Source: Candidatus Dormiibacterota bacterium
GTDB taxonomy: Bacteria; Chloroflexota; Dormibacteria; Aeolococcales; Bog-877
Assembly: GCA_027306655.1 (NCBI GenBank)
Contig: DAHUZL010000219.1
Coordinates: 1 to 43,280 of the forward strand
Length of the DNA stretch: 43,280 nt
Direction of reading: 5' to 3'
In this document: positions 15,444 to 24,086 of the stretch, one piece after another
Numbering within the stretch: the first letter of the stretch is position 1
Layout: every line of letters starts with the position of its first letter
The notes under the pieces: generated by a model
The model's input: only the letters and a program-made list of their open reading frames with translations
Told to the model about the DNA's origin: nothing
Database searches by the model: none
Made by a program: the position numbers and the translations under genes

Positions 15444-16715
15444 ATGGGGGCGGACGGGCAAAGCCGGTCCCGGTCCCCACGGCCCGCCGGCTACAGCGCC
15501 GTGCTGCGCCTGCCGGCGTTCCGGCCCCTGTACGGGGCGACGGTGCTGGCCCGCACGGGGGGCCAGATGCAGACGGTGGTGGTGGTGCTCTTCGCCCTGC
15601 GCCAGTTCCACTCCCCGGAGCTGGCCGGGCTCACCGTCCTCGCCCAGCTCCCCGGCATCGTCATGAGCCCGGTCAGCGGCGCCCTGCTCGACCGCCACCA
15701 CCGAATCCGGCTGATCGCCCTCGACTACGCGATCGCCGGCGGCTCGCTGGCGCTGATCGGCGGCCTGGCGCTGCACGGGCTGCTCCCGCCGCTGGGCTTG
15801 ATCCTGATCTTCGCGGTGGCCGGGCTCACCAGCCCGCTCAGCTGGGCGGGGACCAAGTCCCTCTTCCCGACCGTCGTCCCCAAGCGCCTCTGGGACCGCG
15901 CCAACGCCCTGGACAGCGCCGCCTACGTGGTGGCGACCATCCTCGGCCCCGGCCTCGCCGGGGTCCTGGTGGCGCTCCTCGGGGAGAGCTGGGCGATGGT
16001 CGCCAACGCCGCCGTCTACGGGCTGGCGATCGCCTCGGTCGCGGGGGTCCGCGTGGTCGTGCCGCCGCCCGACCGCCGCTCCGGTCTGCTCCGGGACGCC
16101 CGTGCCGGCCTCGGCTACGTCGTCCGCCATCCCACCCTGCGCGGGCTGGCGCTGGGCATGTCGCTCACCTCCATCGGCTGGGGAGTGCTCACCATCGGCC
16201 TGCCGGTCCTGGTCCTCCACCGCCTCCATTCCGGTCCCGCCGCGGTGGGCTGGCTCTGGGGGCTCTCCGGCGCCAGCGGCCTGCTCGGCGGGCTCGTGGT
16301 GGGGCGGGTCGGGACCGATGGGCGCGAACGACGGGTGCTGAACGGGGGCATCATCCTGGGCGCGATCGGCACCCTGGTGGTCGCCCTGAGCGGGTCGCTG
16401 GTGATGGCGGCGGCGGGGATGCTCGTGATCGGGGCCGGCGGCGGCCCCTTCGACGTGGCCCTGTTCTCGCTCCGGCAGCGCCGGACCGAGCGGGTCTGGT
16501 TCGGGCGCGCCTTTGCCATCTCCATGAGCCTCAACTACATCGGCACCCCGATCGGCGCAGCGGTCGGCGGCCCGCTGGTGGCGGCGTCGGCGCCGCTGGC
16601 GCTGGTGATCGCCGCGGCGGTGTCGCTGGCGGCGTGGCCGGTGGTGCAGGGGCTGATCCCGGGCGACCCGCGCCACCCCGATCCCCACCGGCCGGCTCCG
16701 TCCGCCTTGCTATAG
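15444..16715 (+). CDS. MFS transporter
   Basis: A 423-residue major facilitator protein, type with 12 TM helices (MFS_3/enterobactin-exporter-like). N-terminal half: FRPLYGATVLARTGGQMQ in TM1, then PGIVMSPVSGALLDRHHRIRL, which contains the family's G-x-L-x-D-R-x-x-R-R loop between TM2 and TM3. C-terminal half begins around residue 230 (LRGLALGMSLTSIGWG). These proteins usually expel drugs or siderophores with proton antiport; no substrate can be read from the sequence. It starts 2 bases after the AI-2E-family gene and is probably translated by coupling, since the site GCCTAGGG is only a weak ribosome-binding site. Likely last gene of the two-gene unit, as the trpB2 promoter overlaps its end. 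Confidence 0.9.
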   Translation: MGADGQSRSRSPRPAGYSAVLRLPAFRPLYGATVLARTGGQMQTVVVVLFALRQFHSPELAGLTVLAQLPGIVMSPVSGALLDRHHRIRLIALDYAIAGGSLALIGGLALHGLLPPLGLILIFAVAGLTSPLSWAGTKSLFPTVVPKRLWDRANALDSAAYVVATILGPGLAGVLVALLGESWAMVANAAVYGLAIASVAGVRVVVPPPDRRSGLLRDARAGLGYVVRHPTLRGLALGMSLTSIGWGVLTIGLPVLVLHRLHSGPAAVGWLWGLSGASGLLGGLVVGRVGTDGRERRVLNGGIILGAIGTLVVALSGSLVMAAAGMLVIGAGGGPFDVALFSLRQRRTERVWFGRAFAISMSLNYIGTPIGAAVGGPLVAASAPLALVIAAAVSLAAWPVVQGLIPGDPRHPDPHRPAPSALL

Positions 16716-16716
16716 T
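16711..16716 (+). promoter_or_regulatory. -10 element of trpB2
   Basis: TATAGT overlapping the last codons of the MFS gene, 35 bases before the GTG at 16752. A GGAG ribosome-binding site lies 8 bases before that start, so this promoter gives a normal short leader. No clear -35. Confidence 0.45.
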
Positions 16717-16751
16717 CGCGGCCAGCATTCGCCCGAGACGGAGCACGGACT

Positions 16752-18002
16752 GTGCGCTGGACCCTGCCGACGACCCAGGTCCCCGAGGCGTGGTTCAACG
16801 TCGTGCCGCAGCTGCCTGAGCCGCTGCAGCCCCCGCTCCACCCCGCCACCCGCGAGCCGATCGGCCCCCAGGACCTCGCCCCGCTCTTCCCGATGGCGCT
16901 GATCGGGCAGGAGGTCTCGGCGGCGCCGTGGATCGACATCCCCGGCCCGGTGCTGGACGTGCTCCGACTGTGGCGGCCGACGCCCCTGGTGCGGGCGCGC
17001 CGGCTGGAGCAGGCGCTCGACACCCCGGCCCGGATCTACTTCAAGGACGAGTCGGTCTCCCCGGCCGGCTCCCACAAGCCCAACACCGCCGTGCCCCAGG
17101 CCTTCTACAACCACGCCGAGGGGGTCATGCGGCTCGCCACCGAGACCGGCGCCGGCCAGTGGGGCAGCGCGCTGGCGTTCGCCTGCGCCCTCTTCGGCCT
17201 CCAGTGCAAGGTGTACATGGTGCGCGCCTCGTACCAGCAGAAGCCGTACCGGCGGGTGATGATGGAGACCTGGGGCGGCGAGGTGGTGCCGTCGCCCGTC
17301 GACCAGCCCGACCACCCCGGGTCGCTGGGAACCGCCATCAGCGACGCGGTCCGCGACGCGGCCACCCGCGACGACACCCACTACGCCCTGGGCTCGGTGC
17401 TCAACCACGTGCTCCTGCACCAGACCGTGATCGGCCTCGAGGCCCGAGAGCAGCTCCAGCTGGCGGGCGAGGAGCGCCCCGACCTCATCGTCGGCTGCTG
17501 CGGCGGCGGGTCGAACCTGGGCGGGCTGGCACTCCCCTTCGTCCCCGACCCGAAGGTGGAGCTGCTGGCGGCGGAGCCGTCGAGCTGCCCCACCCTGACC
17601 GAGGGGCGGTTCGACTACGACTTCGGCGACACCGCCGGGATGACGCCGCTGCTGGCCATGTACTCGCTCGGCCACGACTTCATCCCGCCGTCGATCCACG
17701 CCGGGGGACTGCGCTACCACGGCGACGCGCCGATCATCTCCCTGCTGGTGCGGAGCGGCCGGATGCGGGCGGTGGCGCACCCGCAGACCGCGGTCTTCGA
17801 GGCGGCGGTGCAGTTCGCCCGCACCCAGGGGACGATCCCCGCGCCCGAGACGGCGCACGCGATCCGGGCCACCATCGACGCCGCCGTGCAGGCCCGGGAG
17901 GCGGGGCGCGAGCGGGTCATCCTCTTCGGCTACTCCGGCCACGGCCTGCTCGACCTGCAGGCCTACGACGACTTCCTGGCGGGGCGGCTCGCCGGGACCT
18001 GA
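16752..18002 (+). CDS. trpB2: Tryptophan synthase beta-like protein, TrpB2 type
   Basis: A 416-residue PLP enzyme of the TrpB2 branch. Seen in order: the N-terminal extension typical of TrpB2 ([18 protein letters not shown]), [30 protein letters not shown] with the Schiff-base Lys, [38 protein letters not shown] and the phosphate-binding CCGGGSN. The enzyme joins indole and serine to make tryptophan. TrpB2 proteins work without, or only weakly with, TrpA, and can be used for indole salvage. No trpA or other trp gene is adjacent, which supports a stand-alone role. GTG start with GGAG 8 bases upstream. Confidence 0.95.
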   Translation: MRWTLPTTQVPEAWFNVVPQLPEPLQPPLHPATREPIGPQDLAPLFPMALIGQEVSAAPWIDIPGPVLDVLRLWRPTPLVRARRLEQALDTPARIYFKDESVSPAGSHKPNTAVPQAFYNHAEGVMRLATETGAGQWGSALAFACALFGLQCKVYMVRASYQQKPYRRVMMETWGGEVVPSPVDQPDHPGSLGTAISDAVRDAATRDDTHYALGSVLNHVLLHQTVIGLEAREQLQLAGEERPDLIVGCCGGGSNLGGLALPFVPDPKVELLAAEPSSCPTLTEGRFDYDFGDTAGMTPLLAMYSLGHDFIPPSIHAGGLRYHGDAPIISLLVRSGRMRAVAHPQTAVFEAAVQFARTQGTIPAPETAHAIRATIDAAVQAREAGRERVILFGYSGHGLLDLQAYDDFLAGRLAGT

Positions 18003-18088
18003 CCCGGGCGGGTCTGACGAGCCCGCGCTCCGACGCCGACCGCGAGGCGCGGGCGGCCCGTCTGCCGCCCCTGCCCGGACCCTCGTGT

Positions 18089-18094
18089 CAGACT
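18089..18094 (+). promoter_or_regulatory. -10 element of the Uma2-family gene
   Basis: CAGACT, 6 bases before the ATG at 18101, with no ribosome-binding site between. It matches the leaderless pattern. Confidence 0.4.
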
Positions 18095-18100
18095 CTTGCC

Positions 18101-18649
18101 ATGCTCACCGCCCCACCGGCGCACCCGGGCGGCGCCTTCGACCTCGACGACCTCGAGCGGACCCCGGAGGACGGGAACCGGTACGAGGTCCTGGACGGCG
18201 CCCTGGTCGTGAGCCCGTCGCCGAGCCCGCTCCACCAGCGGGCGGTCGGCCGTCTCTACCGACTGCTCGACGCGGGCTGCCCACCCCAGCTCGAGGTGTT
18301 CGTGGCCCCGCTGGCGTGGCGGATCGGGCCCGGCCAGATCCCCGAGCCCGACCTGATGGTGGTGGACCGGACGGCGGTCGGCACGCGGGCGGTGGAGAAC
18401 ACTCCCCGCCTGGTGGTCGAGGTCCTCTCCCCGCTGGGGCGGGGCCGCGACCTCCACGAGAAGCGCCGCCTGTACGCGGAGGCGGGCTGCCCCTGGTACT
18501 GGATCCTCGATCCCGAGGAGCCGAGCCTCGTGGTCCTGCGCCTGGGCGGGGGCGCCTATTCCAACATCGCCCGGGTCGACGGCGGCCGCGCCTGGTCCAC
18601 CGCGGAGCCGATCACGGTGAGGGTCGTCCCCGCCGACCTGGTGCGCTGA
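18101..18649 (+). CDS. Uma2-family (PD-(D/E)XK nuclease-fold) protein
   Basis: A 182-residue Uma2/DUF820 protein. Hallmarks: NRYEVLDGALVVSPSPSPLHQ (N-terminal strand with the conserved Glu, around 27-46), PEPDLMVVDR (metal-binding Asp, around 81-90), and VVEVLSPLGRGRDLHEKRRLYAEAGCPWYWILDPEE, which contains the catalytic E-V-L-S and K of the PD-(D/E)XK fold. These proteins are abundant in cyanobacteria, Chloroflexota and actinobacteria; a nuclease activity is predicted from the fold but their role is unknown. The ATG lies 6 bases after CAGACT. The 3' end overlaps the convergent DUF917 gene by 38 bases. Confidence 0.9.
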   Translation: MLTAPPAHPGGAFDLDDLERTPEDGNRYEVLDGALVVSPSPSPLHQRAVGRLYRLLDAGCPPQLEVFVAPLAWRIGPGQIPEPDLMVVDRTAVGTRAVENTPRLVVEVLSPLGRGRDLHEKRRLYAEAGCPWYWILDPEEPSLVVLRLGGGAYSNIARVDGGRAWSTAEPITVRVVPADLVR

Positions 18650-19784
18650 CACAGGGCCCGCGGCCGGGGGAGCGGCCGGCCGGGGAGTCCCCGTGGCGGC
18701 CGTCGGCGGCGGGCGGCGCCATCGGGACGTGGTCGAAGTCATAGCCGAAGTAGCGGGGACCGACCAGGGCGAGGCCGGCGGGCGACCGCCATCGCTCATC
18801 GCAGGGGGCGGCGATCACGACCACCCGCAGCCCGTAGCGGAGCTGCTCGGTGGTCACCGGCTCGGCGGTGTCGCTGCTCAGGACGATGATGAGGTCGGGG
18901 ACCGAGGCCACCACGGTGCCGTCCCGGACCGCGACCAGGTGCTCGTTCTGGAACTCCACCCGGCACTCCTGCCCCCGCCAGTCCTCCACCCCGGCGATGG
19001 TGGCGTGCCCGCGCGCGAACCCCGTCTCGGTGCGCCGGCCGACGTCGGTCACCCGGCCCTGGAACAGGCGCCGGCCCCCCAGTCGCTCCGTCACCCGCTC
19101 CACCGCGTCCTGGTGGCGGGCCCGCGCCGCCCGGATCAGCTGACCCAGCTCCTGGCAGAGGCTCAGCGTGCCGGGGACCAGGGTGCGCCGAAGGGTCGCG
19201 CCCTCCATCACGTACGAGGAGAGGGCGGCGGTGCAGCCCATCTCGATGGTGATCGCACGCGCGATCCGCTCGGTCCAGCGGTTGTCGACGGCGGTGAGCA
19301 GCACGACGTTGCCCTGCTGGTCGGCCAGCGCCAGCGGTGTCGCGGCCACGCCATAGATGGCGGGGATCGACATCTGCAGCTCGGGGAAGGCTCGACCCAT
19401 CGCGTCGCCGTCCACCAGCGGACGGCCGAGGCGCGCGGCGACCACGAAGGGAAGGGTGGAGTTGGAGCCGCCCGCCTCGCCGCAGACAACGTGGGTCAGC
19501 GGGCGGCCGAGCTGGGTCTCGAGGGCCTGGAAGGCGAGCACATGCTCGGTTCCACCGGCCAGCTTCTCGACCCCCACGGTGGGTGCCCCCATCCCCCCGG
19601 CGTCGGCCCCGAGGGCCTCGTCGGGAACCTCGTCCAGCGAGACCAGGGTGACCGGGCCGTGCTCCCGGATGGCCTGCTGGGCCAGGAGCCTGCCGATGTA
19701 CGGGTCGCCGCCGCCGCCGGTCCCGAGCACCGCCGCGCCGCGCGCGATGTCCTCGAGGTCGGCGGCCTGGATCAGACGCGCCAC
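18612..19784 (-). CDS. DUF917 / S-methyl-thiohydantoin desulfurase family protein
   Basis: A 390-residue protein of the family formerly called DUF917, now named after an S-methyl-thiohydantoin desulfurase. The opening ADLEDIARGAAVLGTGGGGDPYIG is the family signature; GAPTVGVEKL, CGEAGGSNSTLPF, DGDAMGRAFPELQM and the C-terminal DLIIVLSSDTAEPVTTEQLRYGLRVVVIAAP also fit. Such genes nearly always sit next to a hydantoinase/oxoprolinase gene, as here, and may remove the thiomethyl group before ring opening. I chose the GTG at 19784, 10 bases after the upstream stop, because the family alignment starts there. The C-terminus extends ~30 Gly/Pro/Arg-rich residues past the fold, into the convergent Uma2 gene. 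Confidence 0.88.
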   Translation of the reverse strand: MARLIQAADLEDIARGAAVLGTGGGGDPYIGRLLAQQAIREHGPVTLVSLDEVPDEALGADAGGMGAPTVGVEKLAGGTEHVLAFQALETQLGRPLTHVVCGEAGGSNSTLPFVVAARLGRPLVDGDAMGRAFPELQMSIPAIYGVAATPLALADQQGNVVLLTAVDNRWTERIARAITIEMGCTAALSSYVMEGATLRRTLVPGTLSLCQELGQLIRAARARHQDAVERVTERLGGRRLFQGRVTDVGRRTETGFARGHATIAGVEDWRGQECRVEFQNEHLVAVRDGTVVASVPDLIIVLSSDTAEPVTTEQLRYGLRVVVIAAPCDERWRSPAGLALVGPRYFGYDFDHVPMAPPAADGRHGDSPAGRSPGRGPCVSAPGRRGRPSP

Positions 19785-19794
19785 GGTGGGCCTG

Positions 19795-21447
19795 TCATGG
19801 GGAGCGCCGCCGACCCGCCGCGGTGTCGCCTGACCCCGCCCGCGCCAGCTCCAGGTCCCCCACCGCCTTGACCCGGATCCGCACGGCGTTGCTGGGCAGG
19901 TAGGCGAGGGGAACCTCCTCCACGTCGACGACGCGGACGGTGGCGGCGCGCGCGCCGGCGGCCACGGCCCGCTCGACCGCAGACCGCTTCGCGTCCGCCA
20001 GCGCCTGCTCGCGGGGCCGGTCGGCGAGCGCAACCACGGTGTCGGTCTCGCCTCCCACCTGGGCGATCGCGGCTCCGATGGCGTTGGCGACAGCGAAGTG
20101 GTCGGGGCGGACGAGCCGCGAGGCCCCCGGCAGGCGATCGCCGAGGAGCACGCTGCCGCCCCCCACCAGGACCACGGGCACCGGGTCGGGGCCGGTCTTG
20201 ACCCGGTCCACCAGCTCGGCGATCCTCGACTCGATGAGCTCCAGCCCGGCCGCCGCCAGGCGGGGATCGAGTCCCTCGACCCGCCCGGGGTCGCCGATGG
20301 CGCACCGCCCCCCCGCCACCGCCAGGTCGGTGGCGGTGAGGGTTGGGCCCCCGAACACCCGCGCCCGCTGCGTCAGCTCGTAGCCGACGCTGTCCGGTCC
20401 GATCTCCGGGCGTGGTCCGTGGGGGCGGACCACGCTGCCCCCGCCGAGGCCGACCGAGACCAGGTCGGGCATCCGGAAGTTGGTGCGCACGCCACCCACC
20501 GCGATCGCCACCGCCGCCTCCCGCGGGAACCCGTGGACCAGGGCGCCGACGTCCGTCGTGGTCCCGCCCACATCGACCACGGCGCAGTCGGTCTCCCCGG
20601 AGAGGAAGGCCGCGCCCCGCATCGAGTTGGTCGGCCCCGAGGCGAAGGTGGCGACCGGGTACCGCCGGCAGGCCTCGACGCTCATGAGGGTGCCGTCGTT
20701 CTGGCTGATGTAGAGGGGGGCGGCGATCCCCGCCCGGGCCACCGCCCGGGCCAAGGCTCCGGTGATGTGGGCGGCGACGTCCACCAGGCAGGCGTTGAGG
20801 ATGGTGGCGTTCTCGCGCTCGAGCAGGCCGATCCGGCCCAGCTCGTGGGAGCAGCTGATCGCCACGCCCGGAGCCCCGCGGGCCACGATCGCGGCGGCTC
20901 GGCGCTCGTCCTGGGGATCGACGGGAGCGAACACCGAGGTGATCGCGACGGTCCGGATGCCCCGGCCGGCGATCTCCCGCGCCACCGCCTCGACCTCCGC
21001 CTCGTCGAGCGACGAGATCGGGCGTCCGTCGAACTCACGACCGCCGTGGCAGAGGAAGACATGCTCGCCCACCGCCCCTCGCAGCGCCGGCGGCCAGTCC
21101 GTCAGCGGGGGCAGGGACGCCGTCGCAGGCAGGCCCAGCCGGATCGCGGCGGTCGGCGCCAGCCTGCGCCCCTCGACCACCGCGTTGGTGAAGTGGGTGG
21201 TGCCGATCATCACCGCCGCGATCGCCCCCGGGACGAAGCGCTGCTGTCCCTGCAGCCCCTCGATCGCGGCGCAGATGCCCTCGGTGACGTCCTGGCTGGT
21301 CGAGGTCTTGTGGACGGCCAGGACCTCGGCCCCCTCCATCAGGACGGCGTCGGTGTTGGTCCCGCCGACATCGATGCCGACCCGGAGCGGGGCCGGGCTC
21401 GGGGCGGGCGGGCCCGCCCGCCCCGCTTCGGCCGACTCAGCCTCCAA
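19795..21447 (-). CDS. Hydantoinase/oxoprolinase family protein (HyuA-like)
   Basis: A 550-residue ATPase-fold enzyme. The ATP-binding opening is LRVGIDVGGTNTDAVLMEG; then GTTHFTNAVVEGRRL and the second phosphate loop AVVDVGGTTTDVGALV. Further C-terminal are GLGGGSVVRPHGP and VLVGGGSVLLGDRL. Family members open hydantoin or 5-oxoproline rings using ATP. This is the shorter, stand-alone type, without the HyuB subunit, that is commonly paired with DUF917. The only in-frame start before the core is TTG at 21447, overlapping the upstream gene by 11 bases; translation is probably coupled. It sits between a peptide-type binding protein and the DUF917 gene in one minus-strand operon. Confidence 0.92.
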   Translation of the reverse strand: MEAESAEAGRAGPPAPSPAPLRVGIDVGGTNTDAVLMEGAEVLAVHKTSTSQDVTEGICAAIEGLQGQQRFVPGAIAAVMIGTTHFTNAVVEGRRLAPTAAIRLGLPATASLPPLTDWPPALRGAVGEHVFLCHGGREFDGRPISSLDEAEVEAVAREIAGRGIRTVAITSVFAPVDPQDERRAAAIVARGAPGVAISCSHELGRIGLLERENATILNACLVDVAAHITGALARAVARAGIAAPLYISQNDGTLMSVEACRRYPVATFASGPTNSMRGAAFLSGETDCAVVDVGGTTTDVGALVHGFPREAAVAIAVGGVRTNFRMPDLVSVGLGGGSVVRPHGPRPEIGPDSVGYELTQRARVFGGPTLTATDLAVAGGRCAIGDPGRVEGLDPRLAAAGLELIESRIAELVDRVKTGPDPVPVVLVGGGSVLLGDRLPGASRLVRPDHFAVANAIGAAIAQVGGETDTVVALADRPREQALADAKRSAVERAVAAGARAATVRVVDVEEVPLAYLPSNAVRIRVKAVGDLELARAGSGDTAAGRRRSP

Positions 21448-23281
21448 CCGCCAGCGTCTCCGGGTAGACGTTGAGGGACGGGTCCTGGGGCAGCAGACCC
21501 CCGAGGGCCCGGCGGTAGACGGTCAGCTGATAGGGCGGCGTCGGGAGATAGATCACCGGCAGGTCGCGGGCCAGGTAGTTCTGGTACGCGTAGAGCGGGC
21601 CCAGGCCGGGGGCGGTGAGCGTGGCCTGGATCAATCGGTCGGCGGTGGGGTTGCTGTACCCGCCACTGTTGCCGGAGCCCCCGGTCTTGAACAGCTGCTC
21701 GCCGCTGGGATAGGCGTAGTACTCCCAGCCGCCGGTGTCCGCCATCTGCCAGCCGCAGCCGACGTGGGTGACCGGATTGCAGCTGTAGATGGTGGTGGTG
21801 AGGGTGCTGTACGGGGTCGACGTGGCGGTGAGGTCGATGCCGGCCTCGGAGTAGGCGGACCGGAGTGCCTCCATCTCGGCCGCGGTCACCGTCGACCCGG
21901 CCGGGTAGAGGATCTGGAACGCCAGCCGGGACCCGGCCGCGACCCCCGCGCCGCAGCGGCCCCGGCCGCTGCCGGGGAGCCGGCAGGTGTCCACCCCATT
22001 GGGTCGCACCGTCCAGCCGTGGCTGCGCAGCAGGGCGCGCGCCGTCTCCACCGAGTACGGGTAGGGGTTGTGGGTCTCCTGGGCGGAGACATAGCGACTG
22101 CGGGTGCCGGTGGGGACGGGGCCGTAGGTGGGCACCGCCAACCCCTTGTAGATGTTGCGAATGTAGCTGGGCTGGTCGATCAGCGACTGCATCGCCTGAC
22201 GGACGTAGAGCTGGGCGAAGATGGGCCCGTCGGCCTGGTTGCGGTAGTTGATGCTGATGTAGTTGAACAGCCACTCCCACCAGGGCGCGATCCGGTAGCC
22301 GTGGCTGGTGAGGTAGGCGCGCTGGCTCAGGTCCTGCTGGGGAAGGTAGCCGATGCTGAGGGATCCCGACCGCAGCGCGTCGAACTCGGCGCTGTCGCCG
22401 GTGAACGGCTGCTCCACGAAGCGAGTCACGGCAGGCCGGTGGGGGCCGGGATAGGCGGGGTTGCGGGTGAGGACCGTGTAGCCGGTCGCGGGGTCGTAGG
22501 CGTGCAGCACCCAGGGGCCGTCGACCACCCTCCAGAGCCGATTGGTGCCGTAGGCGCCGAGGTCGCGCGCCTGGGCGTTGAGGTAGGCGTAGACGGCGAC
22601 CGCTCCCGCATGCGATCGGTCATAGTTGCCGACCGGCGACCGGGCCGAGGTGCGGTCCCAGACGTGCTGGGGAAGGGGGAAGATCTGGCTCAGCTCGTCG
22701 TTGAACAGCCAGTTGTCGTTGTAGCGGCGGATGAACGTGATCTGGAAGCGGCTGGCGCTCAGGTAGTGGATCGAGCGGATGATGTCGGGCCACGCTCCCG
22801 GGACGTAGACGCCCCAGTCGCTGCGGTTGGCCCGGAGCAGGTTCATCCAGAACTCGACGTCGCGGGTGGTCACCGGCCGGCCGTCCGACCAGTGCCAGGG
22901 CCGGAGCGTGATGGTGGCGACGGTGTCGCCGGTGCGGTCGACCGAGAAGCGCGGGTAGGCGGCCAGGCTCTGGGCGGGATTGAAGGCGGTGGTGCCGTTC
23001 ACCCCGTACCAGAAGAGGGGCCGGTACATGAGGTACTCGAACTGGTCCTCATTGACGATCGTGAAGTAGGCCGAGCTGACCAGCGGCAGCGCGTAGTTGG
23101 GGGTGTTGCCGGGCTGGAGGGCGAACGTCACCGTTCCCGCGGCGGCGGCCGCGGTCCTCGGCGCGGTGCCGGCGCGGCCCGCCCCGCTCGCGACCACGAG
23201 CAGCCCCGCCGCCAGCAGCAGTCCCAGCGCCGCTCGAGAGCGGCCGCCGCCCGCCCGCCAACGATGAGCGCGGTCTCGCAT
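21437..23281 (-). CDS. ABC transporter substrate-binding protein, family 5
   Basis: A 614-residue exported solute-binding protein of the oligopeptide/dipeptide type (SBP_bac_5). N-terminal signal: basic RDRAHRWRAGGGRSR, then a hydrophobic stretch ALGLLLAAGLLVVASGAG; no lipobox Cys is visible, so anchoring is unclear. Family motifs: FEYLMYRPLFWYG, ITLRPWHWSDGRPVTTRDVEFWMNLL, PWVLHAYDPATGYTVLTRNPAY and VRQAMQSLIDQPSYI. It binds peptides or similar small molecules outside the cell. No permease or ATPase genes accompany it, so it may use a transporter encoded elsewhere. The start at 23281 is fixed by GGAGG 7 bases upstream. First gene of the hydantoinase/DUF917 operon, suggesting a hydantoin-like ligand. 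Confidence 0.92.
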   Translation of the reverse strand: MRDRAHRWRAGGGRSRAALGLLLAAGLLVVASGAGRAGTAPRTAAAAAGTVTFALQPGNTPNYALPLVSSAYFTIVNEDQFEYLMYRPLFWYGVNGTTAFNPAQSLAAYPRFSVDRTGDTVATITLRPWHWSDGRPVTTRDVEFWMNLLRANRSDWGVYVPGAWPDIIRSIHYLSASRFQITFIRRYNDNWLFNDELSQIFPLPQHVWDRTSARSPVGNYDRSHAGAVAVYAYLNAQARDLGAYGTNRLWRVVDGPWVLHAYDPATGYTVLTRNPAYPGPHRPAVTRFVEQPFTGDSAEFDALRSGSLSIGYLPQQDLSQRAYLTSHGYRIAPWWEWLFNYISINYRNQADGPIFAQLYVRQAMQSLIDQPSYIRNIYKGLAVPTYGPVPTGTRSRYVSAQETHNPYPYSVETARALLRSHGWTVRPNGVDTCRLPGSGRGRCGAGVAAGSRLAFQILYPAGSTVTAAEMEALRSAYSEAGIDLTATSTPYSTLTTTIYSCNPVTHVGCGWQMADTGGWEYYAYPSGEQLFKTGGSGNSGGYSNPTADRLIQATLTAPGLGPLYAYQNYLARDLPVIYLPTPPYQLTVYRRALGGLLPQDPSLNVYPETLAVGG

Positions 23282-23366
23282 CGTCACCCCTCCACTCGGA
23301 GCCGACCGCCAACGCCGGCGGCGACCGACCGTCCCCCACCAGCGTAGCACCGCCGCGCCCACTGGC

Positions 23367-24086
23367 TCATGCCGGCCGGCGCTCGCCGAACAGCGCGCGA
23401 CCGATCCGCACCCGGGTGCTCCCGGCAGCGACCGCCTCGGCGAGGTCGTCGCTCATCCCCATGCTGAGAACGGGCAGCGGCACCCCATGAGCGTCGGCGA
23501 GCTGGTCGCGAAGCCGCCGGCAGGCGGCGAAGGCCGCGTGATCCCCGGGCGCCGCGACCGTCATCAGCCCGCGGACGGCGATCCCGGGCAGGGCCGTGAG
23601 CAGCGGGAGCTCGCGGCGCAGCGCGGCCGGGGTGAAGCCCGTCCGTCCGGGACGGCCGGTCAGCTCGACCTCGCAGAGGACCGGCAGCGGAGGCTCCCCC
23701 GCTCGGGCGGCGCCCAGCCGGCGCGCGATCTCCACGCTGTCCACGGTCTCGACCTCCGCGACCAGTGCGGCCGCCAGCCGGGCCTTGTTGCGCTGGCAGT
23801 GGCCGAGGAGATGCCAGCGGGGCGCCGGGGCACCCTCCTCGGCGAGCGCCCGGGCCTTGTCCCGGCACTCCTGGACATAGTTCTCGCCCAGCGCGGTGAG
23901 GCCCACCCCGAGGGCCGCGCGCGCGACGGCGACGTCGTGTCCCTTGGTGACCGCCAGCAGCTCCACCTCGTCGGGCGAGCGTCCGGCGCCCTCGGCCGCC
24001 CGGGCGATCGCCGCCCGGACCGCGGCCAGCCGCTCCGCCAGCCGGGCGGGGTCAGCCCCGGGGGCGCCGGGGCCGCAGGCGGGCAT
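23367..24086 (-). CDS. yggS: YggS-family PLP homeostasis protein
   Basis: A 239-residue alanine-racemase-like barrel that binds PLP and keeps its level in balance, without known enzymatic activity. Motifs: VELLAVTKGHD with the PLP Lys (the family usually has K-T or K-x), GLTALGENYVQECRDKA, RWHLLGHCQRNKAR (family H-x-I/L-G-x-x-Q-x-N-K), VETVDSVEIARRLG, CEVELTGRPGRTGF (variant of the usual N-x-x-x-E-x-x-K-x-G), GLMTVAAPGD and LSMGMSDDLAEAVAAGSTRVRIGRALFG. The Gln of the H-G-x-x-Q motif appears as C-Q here. It overlaps the end of nrdR by 35 bases if ATG 24086 is used. The start is uncertain because no ribosome-binding site is visible. Confidence 0.93.
   Translation of the reverse strand: MPACGPGAPGADPARLAERLAAVRAAIARAAEGAGRSPDEVELLAVTKGHDVAVARAALGVGLTALGENYVQECRDKARALAEEGAPAPRWHLLGHCQRNKARLAAALVAEVETVDSVEIARRLGAARAGEPPLPVLCEVELTGRPGRTGFTPAALRRELPLLTALPGIAVRGLMTVAAPGDHAAFAACRRLRDQLADAHGVPLPVLSMGMSDDLAEAVAAGSTRVRIGRALFGERRPA

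Noticed and set aside
14038-15480. 480-codon minus-strand frame rich in Glu/Gln/Asp/Gly
   Set aside because: It is the complement of the AI-2E-family permease; hydrophobic codons read backwards give Glu/Asp/Gln. No family or start signal.
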